In this document: positions 22,193 through 29,845 of the stretch, piece by piece
Position numbering within the stretch: the first letter of the stretch is position 1
Layout: every line of letters begins with the position of its first letter
NCBI GenBank assembly: GCA_964399235.1
Contig: CAYNQC010000002.1
Span: forward strand, 7,599 to 71,598
Source: DASPPK01 sp964399235
Lineage (GTDB): Archaea > Thermoproteota > Bathyarchaeia > Bathyarchaeales > Bathycorpusculaceae
DNA length: 64,000 bases
Direction of reading: 5' to 3'
Notes under the pieces: generated by a model
Seen by the model: only the letters and a program-made list of their open reading frames with translations
Told to the model about the DNA's origin: nothing
Database searches by the model: none
Made by a program: the position numbers and the translations under genes

Positions 22193-22432
22193 TCAAGGGC
22201 AGGGGTGGCTGGTGAGTACGGCGACCCAGTCATGGAGACTGTCCAGCCGGAACAGATACACAGGCTCTCCGGGATGGTTGCGCAACATGCTGTCCAGGCG
22301 CGTCATAGTCATGGGTACACCATCGACAGTCAGGTATCCTTCCTGGTACCTCCTGACAGCAAGGTCGAGACGCTCCAAAGAGACCACCAGAGGGCGAGTT
22401 ATAGCGGACACCAGCATTGCGGTATTAGTCAT
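22193..22432 (-). CDS. Small hypothetical protein
   Basis: 79 residues from ATG 22432. Ser/Leu-rich helix (AITRPLVVSLERLDLAVRR) then beta YLTVDGVPMTMTRLD. Starts inside the stop region of the upstream gene. No family recognised. Confidence 0.6.
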   Translation of the reverse strand: MTNTAMLVSAITRPLVVSLERLDLAVRRYQEGYLTVDGVPMTMTRLDSMLRNHPGEPVYLFRLDSLHDWVAVLTSHPCP

Positions 22433-22667
22433 AGTCAATCACCCATTTATCATCGATTTTTTCGATCAGCAACGGACACCAATCGGGAACCACTTCAGCA
22501 TTCTCGATGCTGGGCGGGTCGGCCAGGGTCGGGTCCAGGTCGCAGTGATTGGGAACATCCGGGGCATGCGCTAGCTCAAAACCCTCAGCGAAGTGCGGGC
22601 AGTCAAGGCAGCGCGTCACGATGTACCCTGGAATGGTCTTGGGCGGTATCTTGGCGCTGTTAGCCAT
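22425..22667 (-). CDS. Small Cys/Pro-rich hypothetical protein
   Basis: 80 residues from ATG 22667. Contains TRCLDCPHF, NHCDLDP and WCPLL, a Cys pattern (C..C...C...C) that could bind zinc. Longer frame to 22766 lacks support. Function unknown. Confidence 0.6.
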   Translation of the reverse strand: MANSAKIPPKTIPGYIVTRCLDCPHFAEGFELAHAPDVPNHCDLDPTLADPPSIENAEVVPDWCPLLIEKIDDKWVIDYD

Positions 22668-22896
22668 GCTTGCGCTTCCTGGGTGCGGGCACAGTAGCGA
22701 CATCAAGGCAATCGCCCATCTCATCACCATCTTTGTAAATTTCGACAGATACCCCACCCTCGGCATGGCGGATGTACACAGAATAGGGGCCGACCGTCAC
22801 CCAGCATGATTCCTTGACCAGGACGTAATCACAGCCACTGCTACCCGTGGGCTCAAGGGCGTCGGGGTCAGCCATGTAATCGAATGCGCTTTCCAT
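22660..22896 (-). CDS. Small hypothetical protein
   Basis: 78 residues starting behind GAGGATTTTTCT, beginning MESAFDYMADPDALEPTGSS, with beta strands and a basic end (APRKRKHG). Coupled to the next gene by an 8-base overlap. No family recognised. Confidence 0.6.
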   Translation of the reverse strand: MESAFDYMADPDALEPTGSSGCDYVLVKESCWVTVGPYSVYIRHAEGGVSVEIYKDGDEMGDCLDVATVPAPRKRKHG

Positions 22897-22946
22897 AGAA
22901 AAATCCTCACGTTATGCCCTGGACCAGGGCGGGTAGTAGGTCCATA

Positions 22947-22970
22947 CATGCCCCCCAAGTGAGAGGCATG
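22947..22970 (-). promoter_or_regulatory. Intergenic hairpin element 4
   Basis: CATGCC/GGCATG arms around TCTCACTTGGGG on the transcribed strand, just downstream of the stop at 22981. A GGACC/GGTCC pair lies beside it (22921-22943). Confidence 0.5.
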
Positions 22971-22980
22971 ACTAGGCCGA

Positions 22981-23226
22981 CTAAAGCAGAACCTTGTGCA
23001 ACTTCAGCAACACGGACCAGCCTGCAGTCGATGTTGGGTCATACAGTCGTACCGGCTCAAACCCGCGCAAAGCTTGTTCCAGGCTGGCAGGGTGCACATA
23101 CCCACCGCCCATGAATTCCAGGTCGCGGGAGCAGTACCAGGCAATAGTCGCGGGCAACTTGGCCAGGTACGTGTCACTGTCTGGGGTAGTGATTGATACC
23201 AGCTCCACCGGGGTGAGTTGTCTCAT
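22981..23226 (-). CDS. Small hypothetical protein
   Basis: 81 residues from ATG 23226, coupled as ATGA to the preceding stop. Begins MRQLTPVELVSITTPDSDTY; a central YCSRDLEFMGGGYVHPASLEQALRG. No family recognised. Confidence 0.6.
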   Translation of the reverse strand: MRQLTPVELVSITTPDSDTYLAKLPATIAWYCSRDLEFMGGGYVHPASLEQALRGFEPVRLYDPTSTAGWSVLLKLHKVLL

Positions 23227-23462
23227 GGTAGCCAATCCCGGTGAGCACTCAGGCGCACAATGCAGGTATAGAATTCCTCAGTTGTGATGCGGCTGTCGGT
23301 CTTGCTGGCATCGAGGGCCAGGCAATAGGGGTCGTGGCTGTCGAGCAGGGCGGCAATATCGGCGGACACGCTGGCATCGCGACCAAGGAAAGCCAGGGTT
23401 GACTCCTCGATGGCATAGTAGCGGGGCTGTGGGTGCGAGAATGGGCGTTGAAACAGTGACAT
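23223..23462 (-). CDS. Small hypothetical protein
   Basis: 79 residues behind AGGAGTATACCCC. N-terminus FQRPFSHPQPRYYAIEEST, then helical; the C-terminus has CIVRLSAHRDWLP. No family recognised. Confidence 0.6.
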   Translation of the reverse strand: MSLFQRPFSHPQPRYYAIEESTLAFLGRDASVSADIAALLDSHDPYCLALDASKTDSRITTEEFYTCIVRLSAHRDWLP

Positions 23463-23473
23463 GGGGTATACTC

Positions 23474-23653
23474 CTAACGGTTGTTGGCAATGGCCAGCAC
23501 GGCATCACGGGTCTTGCCAGACTTCAGCAGGCGCATGCTGGGGTTGGCGAAGGTCCTGGTGCCGGGTCTATAGTGGGACGTGACACGAGTGTAGACGTTC
23601 TGAGTCAGGGTACTGGCGATGTAGACATGGCCATGCAGGATGATCTTGTGCAT
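23474..23653 (-). CDS. 59-residue basic protein
   Basis: ATG 23653 follows AAGGAGTAATCACT and encodes MHKIILHGHVYIASTL..., a basic protein with SHYRPGTRTFANPSMRLLKSG and an AVLAIANNR end. Good ribosome site and placement in an otherwise empty gap support it. Function unknown. Confidence 0.65.
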   Translation of the reverse strand: MHKIILHGHVYIASTLTQNVYTRVTSHYRPGTRTFANPSMRLLKSGKTRDAVLAIANNR

Positions 23654-23691
23654 AGTGATTACTCCTTGGGTTGTAGTGGGTCTGGTCTGAC

Positions 23692-23707
23692 ACCCTCGTG
23701 AGAGGGC
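23692..23707 (-). promoter_or_regulatory. Intergenic hairpin element 5
   Basis: GCCCTC-TCAC-GAGGGT on the transcribed strand, between the stop at 23723 and the next AAGGAG leader; the shortest member of the set. Confidence 0.5.
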
Positions 23708-23722
23708 ATCAGTACTGAGCCA

Positions 23723-23911
23723 CTAGGCGGCTAGGGTATGGCCTTGCAGGCGAAGGAACGCTTCCACCTCGGCCCAGTAGATAGCCTGATCAATCTTGCC
23801 TTGATGCATAGCCTTGTTGGCATGCTCCGCAGCGCGGGCTATAGACAGGTGGAGCTGGCTTTCCATCAGGATGGACTGGGTGCGGCTGGCAATGGCTTGC
23901 TGGGTGTTCAT
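23723..23911 (-). CDS. First gene of the leftward accessory module, small helical protein
   Basis: 62 residues from ATG 23911: MNTQQAIASRTQSILMESQL..., fully helical, with EHANKAMHQGKIDQAIYWAEVEAFLRLQG. The longer frame to 23989 lacks a ribosome site. A leftward TTGACA with 17-bp spacing to TAGCTT lies at about 23987-23959 and may be its promoter. Confidence 0.6.
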   Translation of the reverse strand: MNTQQAIASRTQSILMESQLHLSIARAAEHANKAMHQGKIDQAIYWAEVEAFLRLQGHTLAA

Positions 23912-24062
23912 GGTTTGACTCTCCGGTTGGTTTTGGGTGGTCGCTTTCGACCTGGCAATCAAGCTACTCGCGCCGGTTTTGGATGTCAATCCAGGTTTAC
24001 TAAATAATTCGCAAAGCGGAAATTAATATTAGCTTTTCAAGCAGTTACAGCGGTAGGTAATT

Positions 24063-24509
24063 ATGGCGAACACCAGAGTTAAGACCGGTCCGCTGGCGGC
24101 GGACGAGTTTACAGAGCAGGTGGACGGTGAGGTTGGGCTTAGGCGATATGGCCGGGGAAAGCTGGTTCAAAGGTTCGTTACAGAGCTTGCTCTGGACTTC
24201 GAGAGGAACGGCAGGAAGGTCATATGGGCTTTAAGGGAAAAGAACCCTGTTGAGTACTGTAAGATCATTGCAGCCCTAGTTCCGAAAGATATCAACCTGA
24301 ATATCTCGGCAGATCAAGAGCTTGGCTCCCTGCCAGATCACATTTTACGGTCAATGCTGTCTGACAGCCTAAGCAAGCTTCAGCAGCAAGGGGTCAGCAC
24401 GGGCTATGTGATTGATGCACAACGAGTTCCACTGCCCAGTGCTAGTACTCACATGGTGCTAGCTGATGCAGCAGCAGAGCAGCCTGACCCTGAGTGTACT
24501 GATACGTAA
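24063..24509 (+). CDS. Probable small terminase subunit
   Basis: 148 residues. The block LVQRFVTELALDFERNGRKVIWALREKNPVEYCKIIAALVPKDI is typical of small terminase subunits of many tailed phages (DFE.HG...I...R...P..Y.K....L.PK). No clear HTH; the C-terminus is polar. It lies first in the rightward late operon, about 1.5 kb before the large subunit, where it would recognise the packaging site and recruit the motor. Confidence 0.75.
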   Translation: MANTRVKTGPLAADEFTEQVDGEVGLRRYGRGKLVQRFVTELALDFERNGRKVIWALREKNPVEYCKIIAALVPKDINLNISADQELGSLPDHILRSMLSDSLSKLQQQGVSTGYVIDAQRVPLPSASTHMVLADAAAEQPDPECTDT

Positions 24510-24841
24510 TCAGTAGGTCTACTGTGAGTGCTGCCTTATTCCCTAGTGATATCAGTGACTTGCAGCGCATGTTGTGTACTGTCCTGTTTACGGTAGACGT
24601 ATGGTAGACAGTTGGTGATTGTTTGTGCCTGCTGTGAGCTCTGTAGGGCCTGGGCCTGGTACTGTGTGGAGATAACACCCTATTTATCTTGCCTGACCCC
24701 ATTTCTGACCCCCTACCCCCCATTTCGGGCGCGGGAGTCCCAGTGATCAAAGACCACTCCTCATCCCTACAAGATTTTAAAACAATTATCATCTAACGTC
24801 CCTAGAACTCCTCAACTCCGCAACCGATAGATCTAGCGCAG
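24510..24841. other. Non-coding region between convergent genes
   Basis: 332 bases with no credible gene. It contains GGTCTACTGT/GGTAGAC repeats (24513-24609) and a GACCCC..ACCCCCT C-rich tract near 24690-24725. Its place beside the terminase genes makes it a candidate packaging-site region, but nothing in it proves this. Confidence 0.4.
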
Positions 24842-25189
24842 CTAGAACGACTCGGTGCGCCAACCCCCTCCGTGCTTCTTCGGGACCGCATAGATCGCCA
24901 CAAAGCGCATAGGAAACATCTCAGCGGCGACCTTGATCTTCACCTTGGAGTCCCCCAGCCAGATGGATTTGACCTCTCTGCACTCCAGCTCACCATTCTG
25001 GAGCATCACCACGAAGTCGGGCGTATACCGGGTATCCGGCGCCAGCTTGAAGGTTATAGCTCCGAACCGGTACCACAGAATCTCCCCTGCTGACAAAAGG
25101 GTCTTCAGGTAAGCCTCGTATCTCGCCTCGGTCTGATTCATCTCCCCAGGCTTCAGATGGCCCAGAGCGTACAAGGGTGGTCTTGCCAT
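24842..25189 (-). CDS. DUF1064-like PD-(D/E)XK endonuclease
   Basis: 115 residues. NQTEARYEAYL at the start, LAPDTRYTPDFVVM (the PD of the nuclease core) and ELECREVKSIWLGDSKVKIKVAAEMFP (E-x-K and the basic helix) match DUF1064-type phage endonucleases, thought to resolve or cut branched DNA. It is transcribed leftward against the late genes, unusual for the region. No zinc motif. Confidence 0.82.
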   Translation of the reverse strand: MARPPLYALGHLKPGEMNQTEARYEAYLKTLLSAGEILWYRFGAITFKLAPDTRYTPDFVVMLQNGELECREVKSIWLGDSKVKIKVAAEMFPMRFVAIYAVPKKHGGGWRTESF

Positions 25190-25629
25190 TCAACACCTTT
25201 TTAACCTAAAATTCTTTGCTAACTCGAAGTTGTTGATTTGTAGTGCTTTTTACGCTGTCGTCACCTATAAGATAAATAGCGTCATGTTTTTGTAAACCGG
25301 TACGCTACTGGTACATTGTCCGCAAGACTGTCAATGCTAAAGGTATCCTTGGATGGTTTCTCCTTACTTCTCCTTGATGGTTTTCCTTGCATCCTTTCCT
25401 TAATCCTTATCCTAAATCCTCTTCCTTAATCCTACCAAAGGTGTGTGTTTACCTCTTACTATGGTGTACTTATGTTTCCAAAGACGTAAGAAGGTATGCC
25501 TGTTTCTTTTATATAGGGGTGATCAGGGCGTCTGTTTTAAGAAAATATCAATAACTTACAGAAATATTTTGTATCGACCCCTTTTTTTTGCTATTTTAAT
25601 AACACTTCTCGCTCACTCTGAGGCATCCC
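25190..25629. other. Non-coding AT-rich region with TCCTT repeats
   Basis: 440 bases without a convincing gene. From about 25347 to 25440 the + strand repeats TCCTT/TCCTTA units (AAGGA on the other strand, nine or more), a strand-biased polypyrimidine run. The doublet GGTACGCTACTGGTACATTG occurs at 25297-25318. Promoters for the divergent flanking genes are expected here but I cannot point to one. Confidence 0.5.
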
Positions 25630-26031
25630 ATGGGTAGACGCTCCCTTGACCTGGCTGGTAAACACTTCCATCGCTGGGTGGTTCTGGAACAGGCGTCCGG
25701 CTTACCGGGTTGGTGGCTCTGCTGCTGTAAGTGTGGGACTGTGAAGACGGTGCTGGGGAGTTCCCTGGTGTATGGCAACAGCAAATCCTGTGGGTGCTTG
25801 CAGAAAGAGCTGCAGCGTGTACGGGCTACTGAGCCTACCAAGCGCAGTCATCTGCTGACCTATCAGGGTAAGACCCAGTCATTGGCGCGCTGGTCGCGTG
25901 AGTATAACCTGGCTGCCGACACCATCCGCAATCGCCTGAATCGGGGCTGGGATCTGGAGAAGGCCTTGAGCACTCCCTCGCGGGCTGCGCGCTCTCCTGA
26001 TCTGGTGACGGTCTTCGAGGTTATGCCGTGA
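25630..26031 (+). CDS. Cys-rich DNA-binding-type protein (mobile-element-like)
   Basis: 133 residues from ATG 25630 (GAGG upstream). CCCKCG and SCGCLQKEL form a small zinc site like that next to AP2/HNH homing-type domains; the C-terminal half, LARWSREYNLAADTIRNRLNRGWDLEKALST, is an HTH/NUMOD-like segment. No nuclease motif is left. The stop overlaps the terminase GTG start as GTGA. It may be a specificity module related to homing endonucleases rather than a packaging protein. Confidence 0.65.
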   Translation: MGRRSLDLAGKHFHRWVVLEQASGLPGWWLCCCKCGTVKTVLGSSLVYGNSKSCGCLQKELQRVRATEPTKRSHLLTYQGKTQSLARWSREYNLAADTIRNRLNRGWDLEKALSTPSRAARSPDLVTVFEVMP

Positions 26032-29000
26032 TTCCTAACCTGGGTGCCTTGCCCCTCTGTGAGCTGGCCCCGGCGCATCATGCGATCCTGATCGAGCAGG
26101 AGCTGTCTCGGCGGGCTGAGAAGAAAATCCTGGAGCGTGACTTCGCGGCCTTCGCCAAAGCGGCCTGGCACGTAGTAGCCCCGGATCGGGAGCTGGTTTG
26201 GAACTGGCACCACGATCTGATCTGCAACTACCTGGAAGCATTCGCCCTGCGCTACATCCGCAACCTGCAGATCAACATCCCCCCGCGCTGCACCAAGTCC
26301 ATCCTGTGCGCGGTCCTCTACCCGGTATGGGTATGGATCAAGCAGCCCAACCATCAGTTCCTGACCTTGAGCTTCAAGGAAGACCTCTCAACCCGCGATG
26401 CCGTGGCCTCGAGGAACCTTATGGCCTCAGAGTGGTTTCAGCGCAGGTGGAGCGATCGCTTCAAGTTCAGCGGGGATACCAACGCCAAGACCAGATACCA
26501 AAACGATCATTCCGGGCATCGGATCTCCTCGGGTATGACCTCTGGCGTGTTGGGTGACGGTGGTGATTGCCTTCCTGGGGAGACCAGGGTGATGACGGAG
26601 GTAGGGGAGATTCGTATCGACACCCTCACCCAGTTGATAGACAAGCCGAGGGTGTTATCCTACAATCATCTGACCGAACAACTCGAATATCGCCCTGTGG
26701 TGGCGGCCCGGGAGCTTCCTGCAGATGAACTTATCGAATTTAAAACATCCAGCGGTAATACGCTCAGAACTACCCGGCGGCATCGTCTGTACGTCCATAA
26801 ATCCGGTTACCGGCCAGCGAAGAATATCTGCCTTGGTGAAAGATTCCTCGAACTCGTGCCCGGTATGCCATGGGTCCAAACTCAAGGAGAGCCAGTTCTG
26901 CAGCCCCTGTTATCACCAGATGAAGCGCCAGGAAGTGGAGACGGTGTGCTCGTTATGTGGGACCCCGGTAATCCAGGAACTCTCGGCATTCAGGAAAAAA
27001 GTCGAGCGGGATGGGCAGACCGAATTCTATTGCTGTGTCGAGCATTCGCGGGCGCATCACGCAGTCAAGAATCGCCGGAAGTGCGCGGTTTGCGGATCCA
27101 GGGTAGCGAAGAAAACCAGGAAATACTGCTCGACAGCCTGCCGGGAGTCAGCCAGAAAGCCCGCCTTGGAGATTGCCTGCGAAACCTGTGGGAAGCGATT
27201 TCATCCGGCGAACTCCAAGGTTCGGTATTGCTCGCTGGACTGTTCGGCGCTGGCCCACAGCCGGCGTATGCGGGGAGAAGGGAATACCAGATACCAGGAT
27301 GGGAGATGCGTCCAGAGTGGGTTCCGTGCGATGCGGCCGGTGATTATGGAGCGGGATGGGCGGGCTTGTGTGGCTTGCAGGACGCAGGAAAACTTGATCG
27401 TGCATCACATGGACCGGGACCGGAAGAACAATCGGGTAGAGAATCTGGTCGTTCTGTGTCAGCCCTGCCACGTCAGGAGGCATCACTGCGCACCTCCGGC
27501 GTTCGAGTGGTTGCCAGGGTACGTCATGGGGGCGAGCCAGTCTATGACCTCCAGGTTGCAGGAAACAGCAACTTCTTTGCTAACGGAATTCTGTCCCACA
27601 ACAGCATAATAATCGACGATCCGCACGACCCAGAGGGCGCGCAGTCGGATGCTCAGCGGGCGACCACCCTGCGGTCCTACGACGGTCAGCTCATCACGCG
27701 CTTGAACGATCGGCGCTCGGGCGGGATCCTGATCTTCATGCAGCGGCTGCACGACCACGATCTGTGCGGGCATGTGCTGGCCAGGGAGGGGCAGGCTGAT
27801 CAGGGCGGGCGCTGGCATCGCCTGGTAGTACCCATGCGCTACGACCCAGAGCTCAGCCTGTCGACTTACCCTGAAGCCGGCAAGGACCCGCGCACCAAGC
27901 CTGGGGAGCTGTTGGATCCGATCCGTTTCCCAAGAGGGGAAGTAGACTTGCTGGAGACGACCCTGGGGCCTTACAACGTCTCGGGCCAGCACCAGCAGTC
28001 CCCATCCCCCCCGGGCGGAGGGATCCTGAAAACGGCCTGGTGGCAGATGTGGCCCAAGGAGCGCCCGCTGCCCAAATGCAGGGAAATCTTCGCCTCCCTG
28101 GATACCGCCTTCACTGAGCGCCATCACAAGGAAATGGAGCAGACAGGTCATGCGGCGCGCTCGGCCTGCACGGTCTGGGGGGTGTTCGAGGAGGACAATG
28201 GGGCGCCTGGGGTGATGCTGATTGGGTCCTGGGCTGACTGGATTGATTGGCCGGCCCTGGTGAAAAAGGCCAGGGAGACCTACGATCGCCACGACCCTGA
28301 CTACATCCTGATCGAGAAAAAGGCCTCTGGCATATCCCTGCTGCAGGACCTGAAGTACCAGGGCATCCCTGTCGTCGAGTACACGCCGGATGGTGACAAG
28401 ATTGCCCGCGCCTACGCCTGTCAGTCCATCCTGTCCTCGGGCTTTGTGTGGTATCCGGATCGTGCCTGGGCGCACGAGGTGGTGGCGGAATGCGCTGCTT
28501 TCCCGCGTGGCTCACTGAAGGACTATCCCGATACCTGCGTGACTCCGGATACGGAAATCTACTGCGCCGAGGGCGTGAAGCCGATTCGTGACATAGTCCC
28601 TGGAGATTGGGTGCTTACTCATGCGGGTAGATTCAGAAGGGTCACCAGCGTGATGACCAGAACCAGCGACCATATCCACCGCTTCAAGGCTAAGTGCCTG
28701 GATGAAATATCGATAACCGGGAACCATCCAATGTTTATCCAGAGGGCTGATGGGGTGGGATGGATACCGGTTGCCGAGGTCAAGCCAAGAGAGAAGTTTC
28801 AGTTCTATAGAAAAGGCAAGGTAGTAAGCTGTCCCGTTTACTTGAAGTCGGCCGATTTTGATATGGCTGTGCTGCCGGAAATACGCGGGGCTGACGGGGC
28901 TTGGTCAGTGCTTGTTGGTGCCTTCGCCGAGGAAGAATTGACTGGCTTGCGTGCCGGACGGAAGAAGTGTGAGAAAAAATTTAGTCTGAATTATGACCAG

Positions 29001-29804
29001 GGATGGTTGTTTGGGTTGTTTCTTGCAGAGGGGTGCGTAACCAAGAGCCGGGGTATCCCCAGTAAAATTGTCATCGCCTGTAATGAGGGCGCCATGCTGA
29101 AGGCGCAGAGCATCATCAGCAGCACTTTTGGGGTTGATGTCAAGATTCGGAATGAAGGGGTTTGCCATAAGCTGGTGATTTGCAGAAAAGCGCTCGTGCC
29201 GGTATTTGAAACCTTCGGTCACCTCGCTGAAAATAAATATATCCCCCGGTGGGTCATGGAGGCCCCCATATCCTTCGTAAAAGGGTTCGTCGAGGGTTAC
29301 GTAACCGGTGATGGAACTATCGATCATGACGCTATACGATGCTCGTCCGCATCGAGATCTCTATTGCTGCAGCTTAGGTTATTGCTGATCAGATTAGGGA
29401 AATCGGCAAGCCTTTGCATGGAAAAGCCGGCCGGGGTGCGCGTCATCAACGGCGCCATGTGTGAGTGTTTGCCGGCGTACTCGATTAATTGGGTGACCAG
29501 GGACGATACGACGACGATAGGAAGACCGCTGGAGGGCGGCGGTATGGGCTACTGGGTCGAGAGAAATGACAGGATCGAGGGGCCTGTTGAAGTCATGAAC
29601 CTGTCCGTCGATGAAGACGAATCTTACGTAACGACCGGCGGGACTGTGCATAACTGCACGCAGGCGTGGCTGCGAATCAAGAAATCAGGGCTGCTGCGCC
29701 GAAAAGTCATCCCCTTCAGGGACCCTGGACTTGATGACGAGGAGGATGAGCCGGCATTTGTGAAACCCAAGAAATACCGCAGGGTAGTAGGTATTTACGG
29801 CTAG
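26028..29804 (+). CDS. Large terminase subunit (ATPase-nuclease) carrying two inteins
   Basis: 1258 codons from a GTG start. Removing inteins 26568-27602 and 28536-29654 leaves about 540 residues, the usual size for the packaging motor. Extein features: a Walker A-like PPRCTKS near residue 87, Walker B IIIDDPHD directly after intein 1, an ATPase coupling region, and the nuclease metal residues DTAF and, at the third acidic site, DYPDT-CTQAW, which intein 2 interrupts. It powers DNA into the procapsid and cuts the concatemer. Both inteins must splice for a working enzyme. The frame stays open without stops through both. Confidence 0.92.
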   Translation: MIPNLGALPLCELAPAHHAILIEQELSRRAEKKILERDFAAFAKAAWHVVAPDRELVWNWHHDLICNYLEAFALRYIRNLQINIPPRCTKSILCAVLYPVWVWIKQPNHQFLTLSFKEDLSTRDAVASRNLMASEWFQRRWSDRFKFSGDTNAKTRYQNDHSGHRISSGMTSGVLGDGGDCLPGETRVMTEVGEIRIDTLTQLIDKPRVLSYNHLTEQLEYRPVVAARELPADELIEFKTSSGNTLRTTRRHRLYVHKSGYRPAKNICLGERFLELVPGMPWVQTQGEPVLQPLLSPDEAPGSGDGVLVMWDPGNPGTLGIQEKSRAGWADRILLLCRAFAGASRSQESPEVRGLRIQGSEENQEILLDSLPGVSQKARLGDCLRNLWEAISSGELQGSVLLAGLFGAGPQPAYAGRREYQIPGWEMRPEWVPCDAAGDYGAGWAGLCGLQDAGKLDRASHGPGPEEQSGRESGRSVSALPRQEASLRTSGVRVVARVRHGGEPVYDLQVAGNSNFFANGILSHNSIIIDDPHDPEGAQSDAQRATTLRSYDGQLITRLNDRRSGGILIFMQRLHDHDLCGHVLAREGQADQGGRWHRLVVPMRYDPELSLSTYPEAGKDPRTKPGELLDPIRFPRGEVDLLETTLGPYNVSGQHQQSPSPPGGGILKTAWWQMWPKERPLPKCREIFASLDTAFTERHHKEMEQTGHAARSACTVWGVFEEDNGAPGVMLIGSWADWIDWPALVKKARETYDRHDPDYILIEKKASGISLLQDLKYQGIPVVEYTPDGDKIARAYACQSILSSGFVWYPDRAWAHEVVAECAAFPRGSLKDYPDTCVTPDTEIYCAEGVKPIRDIVPGDWVLTHAGRFRRVTSVMTRTSDHIHRFKAKCLDEISITGNHPMFIQRADGVGWIPVAEVKPREKFQFYRKGKVVSCPVYLKSADFDMAVLPEIRGADGAWSVLVGAFAEEELTGLRAGRKKCEKKFSLNYDQGWLFGLFLAEGCVTKSRGIPSKIVIACNEGAMLKAQSIISSTFGVDVKIRNEGVCHKLVICRKALVPVFETFGHLAENKYIPRWVMEAPISFVKGFVEGYVTGDGTIDHDAIRCSSASRSLLLQLRLLLIRLGKSASLCMEKPAGVRVINGAMCECLPAYSINWVTRDDTTTIGRPLEGGGMGYWVERNDRIEGPVEVMNLSVDEDESYVTTGGTVHNCTQAWLRIKKSGLLRRKVIPFRDPGLDDEEDEPAFVKPKKYRRVVGIYG
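26568..27602 (+). mobile_element. Intein 1 of the large terminase, with out-of-frame HNH insert
   Basis: 345 codons. Starts at Cys (CLPGETRVMTEVGEIRID, block A), has block B THRRH-like TTRRHRLYV, and ends EPVYDLQVAGNSNFFANGILSHN before Ser+1 (blocks F and G). It sits just before Walker B. Between about 26850 and 27510 the terminase frame is low-complexity and lacks intein motifs, while the +1 frame encodes a zinc-finger HNH endonuclease. The splicing domains are complete without the insert. Confidence 0.88.
26725..27609 (+). CDS. Zinc-finger HNH homing endonuclease in the +1 frame of intein 1
   Basis: Up to 294 residues from ATG 26725 (GGGAG ten bases upstream). The first ~42 residues only shadow the intein Hint frame; from residue 45 come repeated CxxC units (CPVCHG..CSPC, CSLCG, CAVCG..CSTAC, CETCG..CSLDC), then the HNH core RDGRACVACRTQENLIVHHMDRDRKNNRVENLVVLCQPCHVRRHH. 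This is the usual architecture for a homing endonuclease but in a frame that cannot be read as part of the intein. It needs its own start, a programmed frameshift, or it marks two compensating indels. Confidence 0.78.
   Translation: MNLSNLKHPAVIRSELPGGIVCTSINPVTGQRRISALVKDSSNSCPVCHGSKLKESQFCSPCYHQMKRQEVETVCSLCGTPVIQELSAFRKKVERDGQTEFYCCVEHSRAHHAVKNRRKCAVCGSRVAKKTRKYCSTACRESARKPALEIACETCGKRFHPANSKVRYCSLDCSALAHSRRMRGEGNTRYQDGRCVQSGFRAMRPVIMERDGRACVACRTQENLIVHHMDRDRKNNRVENLVVLCQPCHVRRHHCAPPAFEWLPGYVMGASQSMTSRLQETATSLLTEFCPTTA
28536..29654 (+). mobile_element. Intein 2 of the large terminase with LAGLIDADG endonuclease
   Basis: 373 codons from Cys (CVTPDTEIYCAEGVKPI) to HN before Cys+1 (TGGTVHN-CTQAW). 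Block B is ITGNHPMF. Two LAGLIDADG-type helices are seen, LFGLFLAEGCV and FVKGFVEGYVTGDGTI, 100 residues apart, so the nuclease is in frame with the splicing domains. It interrupts the nuclease active-site loop of the terminase. Confidence 0.9.
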
Positions 29805-29845
29805 ATCGGCTACGCTATGGAAAATCAACGTTTTGGGGGGAGTCA

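Noticed and set aside
24442..24792. 116-codon minus-strand frame downstream of the small terminase
   Set aside because: Overlaps the small terminase end and low-complexity non-coding sequence; no ribosome site and no family.
27483..28475. 330-codon minus-strand frame opposite the terminase
   Set aside because: Complement of clearly conserved ATPase and nuclease sequence; product lacks any domain.
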